Shown here: positions 1-7,041 of the stretch, piece after piece | Layout: every line of letters starts with the position of its first letter | How positions within the stretch are numbered: position 1 is the first letter of the stretch | Assembly: GCF_001705435.1 (NCBI RefSeq) | Contig: NZ_MDEN01000055.1 | Coordinates: 62,001-126,000 of the forward strand | DNA length: 64,000 nucleotides | Source of the DNA: Pseudomonas graminis | GTDB taxonomy: Bacteria > Pseudomonadota > Gammaproteobacteria > Pseudomonadales > Pseudomonadaceae | Direction: 5' to 3' | Program-made: the position numbers and the translations under genes | Notes under the pieces: generated by a model | The model's database searches: none | Seen by the model: the letters and a program-made list of their open reading frames with translations, nothing else | Told to the model about the DNA's origin: nothing

Positions 1-602
1 TGCTCGGCCTGCTCGGGGCGCTGGCGAAGACATCGCCGAATCGGGCCTTGCAGTGGCTGGGCGGCACGTATTCCACGCTGGTTCGCGGCATCCCCGAATT
101 GCTGTGGGTGTTGCTGATCTACTTCGGCACGGTCAGCTCGATGCGGGCGATCGGCAAGCTGTTCGATATTCCGAACCTGTCGCTCAGTGCTTTCGCGGCT
201 GGCGTCATTGCCCTAGGCCTGTGCTTCGGCGCGTACGCCACCGAGGTGTTTCGCGGCGCCATGCTGTCGATCCCGAAAGGTCATCGCGAGGCCGGCTTGG
301 CGCTGGGCATGTCGCGATCGCGCATCTTCTTCAAACTGGTGATGCCGCAGATGTGGCGCATTGCGCTGCCGGGGCTCGGCAACCTGTTCATGATCCTGAT
401 GAAGGACACGGCGCTGGTCTCGGTCATCGGGCTTGAAGAGGTCATGCGTCACGCGCAGATCGCCGTCACGTCCACCAAGCAGCCTTTCACCTTCTATATG
501 GTCGCGGCGCTGATGTACCTGTGCATGACCGCACTGTCGATGATCGGCCTGGCATGGCTGGAGAAACGTGCCTCCGTGGGCTTTGCGAGGAGCGCGTCAT
601 GA
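1..602 (+). CDS. Polar amino-acid ABC transporter permease (HisQ/ArtQ type), 5' partial
   Basis: Inner-membrane permease subunit of a polar amino-acid ABC importer. The frame is open from base 3 without a stop, so the N-terminus lies outside the window and the internal TTG/ATG codons are not the start. The visible part carries the membrane-helix pattern and the EAA cytoplasmic loop (around GHREAGLALGMSRSRI) that contacts the ATPase, followed by LPGLGN as in HisQ/HisM proteins. It overlaps the next permease by 4 nt (ATGA), so the two are translationally coupled and probably form a heterodimeric channel. The substrate (arginine, histidine, ornithine or an opine) cannot be told from the permease alone. 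Confidence 0.9.
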   Translation, partial: LGLLGALAKTSPNRALQWLGGTYSTLVRGIPELLWVLLIYFGTVSSMRAIGKLFDIPNLSLSAFAAGVIALGLCFGAYATEVFRGAMLSIPKGHREAGLALGMSRSRIFFKLVMPQMWRIALPGLGNLFMILMKDTALVSVIGLEEVMRHAQIAVTSTKQPFTFYMVAALMYLCMTALSMIGLAWLEKRASVGFARSAS

Positions 603-1288
603 GTTGGGACTTCGTCCTCAAATGGCTGCCGAAACTGCTGCACGGCGCCACCGTCACGCTGGAACTGGTCGCCGTCGCGGTGATTGCCGGCCTCATTCTC
701 GCCATTCCGCTGGGCATCGCCCGCGCCTCACGTAACGCCTATGTCCGCGCGCTGCCTTACGCCTACATCTTCTTTTTCCGTGGCACACCGCTGCTGGTGC
801 AGCTGTTTCTGGTCTATTACGGCCTGGCGCAATTCGACGCCGTCACCAAGGGTCCGCTGTGGCCTTACCTGCGCGATCCGTTCTTCTGCGCGGCACTGAC
901 CATGACGCTGCACACCACCGCTTACATCGCGGAGATCTTGCGCGGCGCCATTCAGGCCGTGCCGCCCGGTGAAATCGAAGCGGCCCGCGCACTGGGCATG
1001 TCCAAAGGCAAAGCGCTGCTGTACATCATCCTGCCCCGCGCCGCACGCATCGGCCTGCCCGCCTACAGCAACGAAGTCATTCTGATGCTCAAGGCCAGCG
1101 CACTGGCGAGCACCGTGACCCTGCTCGACATCACCGGCATGGCCCGCACTATCAACGCGCGAACCTACATGCCGGAGCAGACCTTCCTCATCGCCGGGTT
1201 GATCTACCTAGTGATGTCGTTCGTGCTGGTGCAAGGCTTCAAGCTGCTTGAGCGCTATTTGCGAGTGGACGCCAGCCAAGGGCGCTGA
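599..1288 (+). CDS. Polar amino-acid ABC transporter permease (HisM/ArtM type)
   Basis: Second permease of the same importer, 229 aa. The ATG at 599 overlaps the TGA of the upstream permease. The open frame extends further upstream, but that part lies inside the first permease and has no membrane character, so 599 is preferred. The protein has several hydrophobic helices, the FFRGTPLLVQLF motif common to polar amino-acid permeases, and an EAA loop (EIEAARALGMSKGKALLY). The ATPase and binding protein are not downstream and presumably lie upstream of the window. Confidence 0.92.
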   Translation: MSWDFVLKWLPKLLHGATVTLELVAVAVIAGLILAIPLGIARASRNAYVRALPYAYIFFFRGTPLLVQLFLVYYGLAQFDAVTKGPLWPYLRDPFFCAALTMTLHTTAYIAEILRGAIQAVPPGEIEAARALGMSKGKALLYIILPRAARIGLPAYSNEVILMLKASALASTVTLLDITGMARTINARTYMPEQTFLIAGLIYLVMSFVLVQGFKLLERYLRVDASQGR

Positions 1289-1324
1289 GGATCGCCGCGC
1301 GCTCCCGCAGAGAACACGGTCCAG

Positions 1325-1347
1325 GTGGGAGCGAGCTTGCTCGCGAA
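1325..1347. repeat. Pseudomonas REP element
   Basis: GTGGGAGCGAGCTTGCTCGC is the classic Pseudomonas repetitive extragenic palindrome with a GCGAGC/GCTCGC stem. It sits between the permease operon and the methyltransferase gene. Related copies occur elsewhere in this window. Confidence 0.75.
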
Positions 1348-1444
1348 AGCGGCATTCAGCCGCCGAAGATTGCCGAGCCTGATAAACGCGCTCAGGCACT
1401 GATTCACCGTATGCTGCACATCACCGCTCAACTGCCATAACCCA

Positions 1445-2650
1445 ATGCCACTCACACCCGCGCAACTCCAATCCCGATTCGCCGCGCTTGATGCCTTCCT
1501 CCTGGAGCATCAGGCCCTGTGGCGCCCACGACCTTTCACCCATCGCCACCTGCCGTGGGAGTCCCAGCACCCCGAGCTGTCACGCTGGTTGCGACAACGC
1601 TCGCTTGAAGAGGCAGAAGCGGCGCACAACCATCCCGAACAGCTCAGTGCGCCTCAGCCCTTTGCTCAGCTAGCTTTACAGTCGAAGGCATTAAGCGAGA
1701 TCGACCCGCTGCCTCCCGTCAGCCTGGAGCCTGTGTCATCGCGCATGAGCGCCGACGTGCCCGGCCGCAAGTGGCAACAGATCGAGGCCTTCGCCAGAAG
1801 CTTGAGCTTTCAGCGACAGCCAACCCACTGGCTGGATTGGTGCTCGGGCAAAGGCCACCTCGGTCGGCGCCTCGCCCAGGGCGGCCAAGCCCTGACCTGC
1901 CTGGAATACGATGCGCACTTGGTTGAAGCAGGACGGCAACTCAGCAACAAACTGGGCGTCACCGCGAACCATCTGCATCAAGACGTCATGGCCGACGATG
2001 CCGGCGCGCGCCTCGAAGCCCATCACACGCCCGTCGCCCTCCACGCCTGCGGCGACCTTCATGTGCGCCTCATGCACCTCGCCAGCGACGCGCGCTGCCA
2101 ACAACTGGCCATCGCGCCCTGCTGCTACAACCGCATCGCCGGCGAGCACTACCTGCCGATCTCCCAGCAGGGCAAAGCGTCCCCGCTTACGCTCTCCATC
2201 GATGACCTCGGCCTGCCCCTCAGCGAAACCGTCACCGCCGGCGCCCGCGTACGCCGCCAGCGCGACACCTCCATGGCCCGCCGCCTCGGCTTCGACCTGC
2301 TGCAGCGAGCGCTGCGCGGCGTCGACGACTACCTGCCAACGCCCTCACTGCCCAGCGCCTGGCTCGACAAACCCTTCGCCGACTACTGCCGCGACCTCGC
2401 CGAACTCAAGCAACTCCCCTCCCCCGGCACTCAGGACTGGACGGTCCTTGAGGCGGCGGGATGGGCGCGTCTGGCCGAAGTGCGCAACCTCGAATTGCTG
2501 CGCAACCTCTTCCGCCGACCGCTGGAAATGTGGCTCATCCTCGACCGTGCGCTTTATCTGACCGAGGGCGGGTACGACGTGCGTATCGGCACCTTCTGCG
2601 ACCGCCAAGTCACTCCGCGGAATCTGCTCATTCTCGCAGAACGGCCGTGA
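1445..2650 (+). CDS. SAM-dependent methyltransferase (Methyltransf_32-like)
   Basis: Predicted cytoplasmic SAM-dependent methyltransferase, 401 aa. Residues about 129-143 read as a Rossmann motif I (DWCSGKGHLG). They are followed by an acidic residue after the next strand (CLEYDA), then ALHACGDLH and APCCYN, the combination seen in the Methyltransf_32/GSTCD-type family. The substrate is unknown. The gene stands alone between a REP-containing gap and the tRNA-Thr gene. Confidence 0.75.
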   Translation: MPLTPAQLQSRFAALDAFLLEHQALWRPRPFTHRHLPWESQHPELSRWLRQRSLEEAEAAHNHPEQLSAPQPFAQLALQSKALSEIDPLPPVSLEPVSSRMSADVPGRKWQQIEAFARSLSFQRQPTHWLDWCSGKGHLGRRLAQGGQALTCLEYDAHLVEAGRQLSNKLGVTANHLHQDVMADDAGARLEAHHTPVALHACGDLHVRLMHLASDARCQQLAIAPCCYNRIAGEHYLPISQQGKASPLTLSIDDLGLPLSETVTAGARVRRQRDTSMARRLGFDLLQRALRGVDDYLPTPSLPSAWLDKPFADYCRDLAELKQLPSPGTQDWTVLEAAGWARLAEVRNLELLRNLFRRPLEMWLILDRALYLTEGGYDVRIGTFCDRQVTPRNLLILAERP

Positions 2651-2903
2651 GCATTTTTTGACGCGCGCGCCTGTGGATAAGTCTGTTGATGAAATCCCAG
2701 CGAACGCCCGGAAATCCTGCTTTGGGAGGGATGCAACCATTTGTTCATTTTTTGGTCAGCGTAAAATTGGCGCTAAAACAGTAGCTTGCGAACAATTGAG
2801 AATGGTTACTGAATCTGACCGATCGTCGCCTTCGGTTTTTGCGGATTGTGAATAACGGTAATCACCTTCCGGCATAAGGGCCGCGAAAAAACTGAAATTA
2901 GGG
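2651..2903. other. Intergenic, nothing recognised
   Basis: About 250 bases between the methyltransferase and the tRNA promoter. It is more AT-rich than the flanking genes, but I see no gene, no strong hairpin and no repeat. Short open frames here have no ribosome-binding site or protein-like composition. Confidence 0.5.
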
Positions 2904-2932
2904 CTTTACTCGCCAGATCAAATCCCTATAAT
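2904..2932 (+). promoter_or_regulatory. Predicted sigma70 promoter of tRNA-Thr
   Basis: A perfect -10 TATAAT at 2927-2932 and a -35-like TTTACT at 2905-2910, spaced 16 nt, end 13 nt before the mature tRNA. Confidence 0.6.
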
Positions 2933-2945
2933 CAGCGCCCACAAC

Positions 2946-3006
<61 letters not shown>

Positions 3007-3021
<15 letters not shown>

Positions 3022-3064
3022 GATTTAGCAAAAAGGCTCACCGAAAGGTGGGCCTTTTTTGTTT
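3007..3064 (+). repeat. Left copy of tRNA-Thr 3'-end direct repeat (attL-like)
   Basis: This segment (tRNA 3' end, CCA, and the following terminator) matches 9279-9335 with a one-base gap and several substitutions. Shared blocks include GCACCAGATTT followed by CGAAAGGTG. The pair brackets the accessory region. I infer that these are att sites of an old tRNA-Thr-targeted insertion. Confidence 0.65.
3030..3060 (+). terminator. Rho-independent terminator of tRNA-Thr
   Basis: AAAGGCTCACC, loop GAAA, then GGTGGGCCTTT followed by a T run: a strong stem directly after the CCA end. Confidence 0.85.
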
Positions 3065-3091
3065 GTGCCAAATGCCACACCGCCAATCCCC

Positions 3092-3115
3092 GTAGGAGCG
3101 CGCTTGCCCGCGAAG
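3092..3115. repeat. REP-like element
   Basis: GTAGGAGCGCGCTTGCCCGC followed by GAAGG is a variant of the Pseudomonas REP family. Confidence 0.6.
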
Positions 3116-3234
3116 GCGCCCTCCGCCGCACTACCGTCCTACCTACCTGCCCAACCCCTACAAAAAGTCCGAAATCCCGTAGGACGCTTCTGAAATTAAG
3201 CGATATCCTCTCGACCGCTTGAACGTGTCTGATC

Positions 3235-3288
3235 CGGCGACTACCTTCCCGCGTGTCGTTGCAAACAACGACCGGGTTTAGTCGCCCG
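3235..3288 (+). ncRNA. Structured RNA element 1 upstream of the DUF3077-type gene
   Basis: Nested inverted repeats are visible. The outer arms are CGGCGACTA (3235-3243) and TAGTCGCCCG (3279-3288), the middle arms CCCG (3248-3251) and CGGG (3273-3276), and the inner hairpin GTCGTTG-CAAA-CAACGAC (3255-3272). This could be a long folded leader element or the first domain of the element at 3356-3433. No function is assigned. Confidence 0.55.
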
Positions 3289-3355
3289 AACATGTCAGGC
3301 GCGTAACGCCCCATAACCTGAGCCGCTGTCATCGACATCGGTTCTGTCCTTTTAT

Positions 3356-3433
3356 GGTGGCTGTACGAGGGGCACCTTCGGGTGCGCCGGGTGCCTGACT
3401 TCCCGGTCGACTAACCCGCGTACAGCCGCCACC
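3356..3433 (+). ncRNA. Structured RNA element 2 (three-way junction), leader of the DUF3077-type gene
   Basis: A closing stem GGTGGC-TGTACG (3356-3367) pairs with CGTACA and GCCACC (3419-3424 and 3428-3433), leaving a 3-nt bulge. Inside are two hairpins: GCACC-TTCG-GGTGC (3372-3385) and CCGGG (3387-3391) with CCCGG (3402-3406). From memory, similar leaders precede small DUF3077/DUF6124 genes in other Pseudomonas. It ends about 50 nt before the start codon, which fits a cis-acting leader. Confidence 0.6.
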
Positions 3434-3484
3434 TATTCGTTTAGTCGCGAACGGCGTCGGTCTCATCAAGTCAGGAGAGACACC

Positions 3485-3775
3485 ATGATTAGATCCACCC
3501 CTCACCCACCCGAAACACCCGCCCTACAATCAACCTGCACCAACGCCAACCTCGGCAACCTGAGCCTGTTCTCGGTCAAGCCCGGCGTCAGAGTTGAGGA
3601 CGCATTGCTCACCGCCTCCGAATACCTCGCCTGCGCCGCAGCCACCGCCTACGAAGTCGCAGATAACTGCACGCTGGAATTCCGCCCGTTGGCGCGCTCG
3701 GTGGTGCATCAGCTCGATGCGGCGCGGGCGTTGATTGAGGTATCGATCGCCAAGGTGGGCGGTTCGTCTTTGTAG
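3485..3775 (+). CDS. Small DUF3077/DUF6124-type protein
   Basis: 96 aa, starting at ATG 3485 with AGGAGAG 5' of it. The core LFSVKPGVRVEDALLTASEYL resembles the Pseudomonas-restricted DUF3077 family (LFxVxPGxxxxDAL then an alanine-rich helix). It also resembles DUF6124, and the two are hard to separate by eye. The function is unknown, with no signal peptide or membrane segment. It is GC-rich like the core genome, unlike the operon at 4403-9032, so it may have a separate history within the accessory block. A strongly structured leader precedes it. Confidence 0.7.
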   Translation: MIRSTPHPPETPALQSTCTNANLGNLSLFSVKPGVRVEDALLTASEYLACAAATAYEVADNCTLEFRPLARSVVHQLDAARALIEVSIAKVGGSSL

Positions 3776-4251
3776 CTGCCCTGCTGCGATCTATTCGCGT
3801 AGGCATTTCCTTGCGCCAACCTGCGCCCGTCTCTTTCTTCCGGAAAGAGAGGGGCGCTCTTACCGCCGCTGCAGACCAACTTGTACAAGGCATTGCGGCA
3901 TTTCCCCTCGTGACAATCGGCGTGACAAACACCGAAGTCACTAGCAACAGCGATGCAGATGGTGGTGCCGCAGCCCAAGGAATGGGCTGTACCTGACTGA
4001 CAGTCAAGCATGCCCCTGTCATCACATCACTGCCTTCCCTGGCTCAGGATCTCGCGTCACTGGTCTCGTCGTCCAATGCAGCTTCCACCCTCTACCCTTC
4101 GACGCGTTGCTACTACGCTGACCGCCCAATTACTAACTGATCGATTGAGAATCATGAGTGTTCAGCGCAAGCGGTCGTTATAAAGCCAACAATGGGAGCT
4201 GGTCCGAATAACCCTTAAGGGGCACTCGGAACCTGCGTGGAACATCTCACC
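3776..4251. other. Non-coding stretch, one hairpin
   Basis: No gene is supportable here: frames of about 60-140 codons on both strands lack ribosome-binding sites and protein-like composition. The one clear structure is a perfect 8-bp hairpin, TCTCTTTC (3830-3837) and GAAAGAGA (3843-3850) with a 5-nt loop. Composition shifts from GC-rich to AT-richer along the stretch. Confidence 0.5.
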
Positions 4252-4279
4252 TTGATAGCACGCTGCCATGTGCTAGAGT
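4252..4279 (+). promoter_or_regulatory. Candidate promoter of the DUF2130-SIR2-HerA-KTSC operon
   Basis: TTGATA (4252-4257), a 16-nt spacer, then TAGAGT (4274-4279), about 120 nt upstream of the first start codon. This is a sequence-match guess only. Confidence 0.4.
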
Positions 4280-4402
4280 CGAATGAGGTTATGAGGTCGG
4301 GGGACTGATACCCCGACACGCAAGCGAGCTAACCACCTAGGCCAGCAGCTGGAAGCTGGTCCTCAAGTATCAGGAACTCAGAAATCTGCACGGAGGCAAA
4401 AA

Positions 4403-5793
4403 ATGCATGAAATTATCTGTCCGCATTGTGCAAAGGCCTTCAAAATCGATGAAGCTGGATACGCAGATATTCTGAAGCAGGTCCGAGATACTGACTTCGA
4501 GAAACAACTACATGAAAGACTCGACCTAGCCGAATTAGAGAAGCGGAGCGCCATTGAGCTCGCGACTGCGAAAGCAGCTAGCGAATTGTATAAGGCGACT
4601 GCTAGCAAGGACTCAGAGATTCAAGAACTTCGATCCTGTATTAACAATGAGCAACTGGCTCGAAAACTAGCGATCAGTGAAGCATTAAACGGTGTAGAAA
4701 AAGAAAGAGATGCTCTTACATACGAACTTGAGAAAATACATAGAGAGCAACAATCCTCCTCTCAATTAGCAGAGGCAAAGCTTCTAAACGAATTGCAAAA
4801 AACCAAGGCGACTAAAGATTCTGAAATTCAAGAGTTAAAATCTAAAATCGAGTCCATTGAGATCGGAAAAAAATTCGCAATTACCGAGGCCGTCAGCTCT
4901 ATTGAGAAAGAGCGAGATAAACTGCAAAGTGACCTCGAGAAAGCCGAACTAGAGAAAAAACTTGCTGAAAAGTCCCTTAAGGATAAATACGAAACGCAAA
5001 TCAAAGATCGCGATGACGCTATCGAGCGCTTGCGGGACATGAAGGCTCGACTATCAACAAAGATGGTTGGTGAAACCCTCGAGCAGCACTGTGAAACGGA
5101 GTTTAATCGTATCCGATCTACTGCCTTCCCAAGAGCCTACTTCGAAAAAGATAACGACACACGGACTGGCAGTAAAGAAGATTACATATTTCGCGACTGG
5201 GATGAAGCGGGAACAGATATAGTTTCCGTAATGTTCGAAATGAAGAACGAGGACGATCAAACTGCAACAAAAAAAAGAATGAAGACTTTCTTAGAGAACT
5301 GGATAAAGATCGCATCGAAAAAGGATGCGAGTACGCCGTGCTAGTGTCCCTATTAGAGCCTGAAAGCGAACTATACAATACAGGCATCGTCGACGTTTTC
5401 CATAGATTCCCCAAAATGTATATCGTCAGACCTCAGTTTTTCATACCGATTATAACCTTACTACGGAATGCCGCGATAAATTCTTTGCAGTTCAAGTCCG
5501 AACTTGCTCTCATGAAAGAGCAAAATATAGATATCGAGAACTTCGAATCCGAGCTGGAAACATTTAAATCAGCTTTTGCAAAGAACTACGACTTAGCCGC
5601 AAAACGATTCCAGACAGCCATTAGCGAAATCGATAAATCAATTGACCATCTCCAAAAAACAAAAGAAGCGCTCTTAGGTACAGACAGGAATCTTCGCTTG
5701 GCGAACGACAAAGCGCAGGATGTCACAATAAAAAAACTAAACCGCGGTAACCCAACAATGGCTGCGAAGTTTGCCGATCTAAAAGGCCCATAG
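4403..5793 (+). pseudogene. DUF2130 coiled-coil protein, split by a -1 shift at an A8 run (pseudogene or recoded)
   Basis: Starts at ATG 4403 after GGAGG. Frame 0 runs 313 aa to a stop at 5342-5344. It has an N-terminal CPHC motif (residues 6-9), a long charged coiled coil (about 30-215), then the DUF2130 signature RLSTKMVGETLEQHCE and D260...E279-M-K281, which looks like a PD-(D/E)XK nuclease core. The family C-terminus ([19 protein letters not shown]..., to 5793) continues in the -1 frame. Slipping back one base at A-AAA-AAA (5269-5275) restores the exact expected sequence [15 protein letters not shown]. So this is either a one-base loss in the A run (real or a sequencing error) or programmed -1 frameshifting. 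It is the first gene of the SIR2-HerA operon, and its codon use is AT-rich and AGA/ATA-rich. Confidence 0.8.
5269..5277 (+). other. Possible -1 ribosomal slippage site (A AAA AAA G)
   Basis: Eight A residues (5269-5276) followed by G, positioned in frame 0 as A|AAA|AAA, the slippery form known from IS elements and close to the dnaX heptamer. A GAGGA motif lies about 15 nt upstream (5249-5253), like the stimulatory SD of dnaX. Frame 0 would otherwise end 67 nt further on. Confidence 0.4.
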
Positions 5794-5856
5794 TAGGCGT
5801 AAAAAATAAATCTCCGCTATTACGATGGGAACGCCAATAAAATCGCAGGTGAGAAT

Positions 5857-7041
5857 GTGGAAAATACCTCGCACAACCCAGACCAGCACATGTTTGGATT
5901 TCGCCAACTTGCTACAAATGGAAGAAAGAAAATAGGTCTGCTCATCGGCGCGGGTGCACCTGTGAGCATAAATATAGGTGAGGCTGGAGCCTGGCAGCCG
6001 CTGATACCAAATATTGCCGGCCTCGAAAAAATAGTGTTAGCCGAGCTTTCTGAGAGTCAACGAGGAGTCTACGATCAAATAAAATCCTCCTTTGCTGATT
6101 CAAATCTTGAAAAAGTTCTATCACGCGTCAGGATGCTTGCAGAGGTGATAGGTGGAGGCAGGCTATTTGATTTTTCGGAGCAGGATTTTTTTGCGTTATC
6201 TGAAGCAATATGCAACTCGATTCGGGAGGTAGTGGCGAAGGATCTACCAGTGGGAGCAAACCCCTATTCCGAAGTCGTGTCATGGATTAATGGAATTAAT
6301 AGAAAGTATGCGGTTGAGATTTTCACTACAAATTATGACCTTTTGATTGAGCATGCCTTAGAGCGAGCAAAAACACCATATTTTGACGGATTCAGCGGAT
6401 CCAAGAGCGCGTTTTTCGATCCATCAAGCATTTCAAAAAATGATCTTCCGCCACGCTGGGTTAGGCTTTGGAAACTCCATGGCTCCATTGGCTGGGAATC
6501 AAATGCCAACGGTGAAGTTGTTCGTGTACCGAACTCAAAAAATGCCAACATGGTATATCCTTCGCATATAAAATATGACCAGACACAAGCTGCTCCCTTT
6601 TCCTCTCTTTTTGAACGCCTTAAAAATTTCATCCTTGAGCCCGACACATTAATTTTATGTACTGGGTTTTCTTTTGCAGATGCACATATTTCCTCTCGCC
6701 TGCTTGAGTGCCTATTGGCGAACCCTACAGCCGCGCTATTCGCCTTTCAATTTAACAGCCTAGCCGATGAAAAAGCCGCAAAGGAACTGGCCCTAAAGTG
6801 CCCAGGAATAAGTGTCTTTTGTAGCGATGGGGCAGTTATCAATGGCGTGGAAGCGAAGTGGAAAATCGGCACCCCTCCAACCAAAAACTGGCACGAAATC
6901 AGAGCGGAATACTACAAGGACAATAAGTTCTTACTTGGAGACTTCCTTCGGCTAGCTCGTTTTTTAGCAACAGCTGGTAGCGATATATCTCAAGATGCGG
7001 CGCCTCCAGCCCCGTTGGATATGCTAGAGGAAACCATATGA
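5857..7041 (+). CDS. SIR2-like NAD(P)-binding/NADase protein of a SIR2-HerA defence module
   Basis: 394 aa from GTG 5857, with AGGTGA just upstream. All SIR2 landmarks are present: GLLIGAGAP with S37 (NAD loop, 31-37), TTNYD at 157-161 (N159), WKLHGS at 205-210 with candidate catalytic H208, and TGFSFADAHI at 269-278, which is typical of prokaryotic SIR2 defence proteins. Family members deplete NAD+ on phage infection. The gene follows the DUF2130 gene by 63 nt and overlaps the HerA gene by 4 nt (ATGA), so the pair is translationally coupled. The partner's identity makes the SIR2-HerA assignment firm. The trigger and nuclease activity are not deducible from sequence. Confidence 0.88.
   Translation: MENTSHNPDQHMFGFRQLATNGRKKIGLLIGAGAPVSINIGEAGAWQPLIPNIAGLEKIVLAELSESQRGVYDQIKSSFADSNLEKVLSRVRMLAEVIGGGRLFDFSEQDFFALSEAICNSIREVVAKDLPVGANPYSEVVSWINGINRKYAVEIFTTNYDLLIEHALERAKTPYFDGFSGSKSAFFDPSSISKNDLPPRWVRLWKLHGSIGWESNANGEVVRVPNSKNANMVYPSHIKYDQTQAAPFSSLFERLKNFILEPDTLILCTGFSFADAHISSRLLECLLANPTAALFAFQFNSLADEKAAKELALKCPGISVFCSDGAVINGVEAKWKIGTPPTKNWHEIRAEYYKDNKFLLGDFLRLARFLATAGSDISQDAAPPAPLDMLEETI

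Noticed and set aside
3811..3996. Small plus-strand frame in the gap before the defence operon
   Set aside because: No ribosome-binding site and no protein-like pattern beyond high Ala content.
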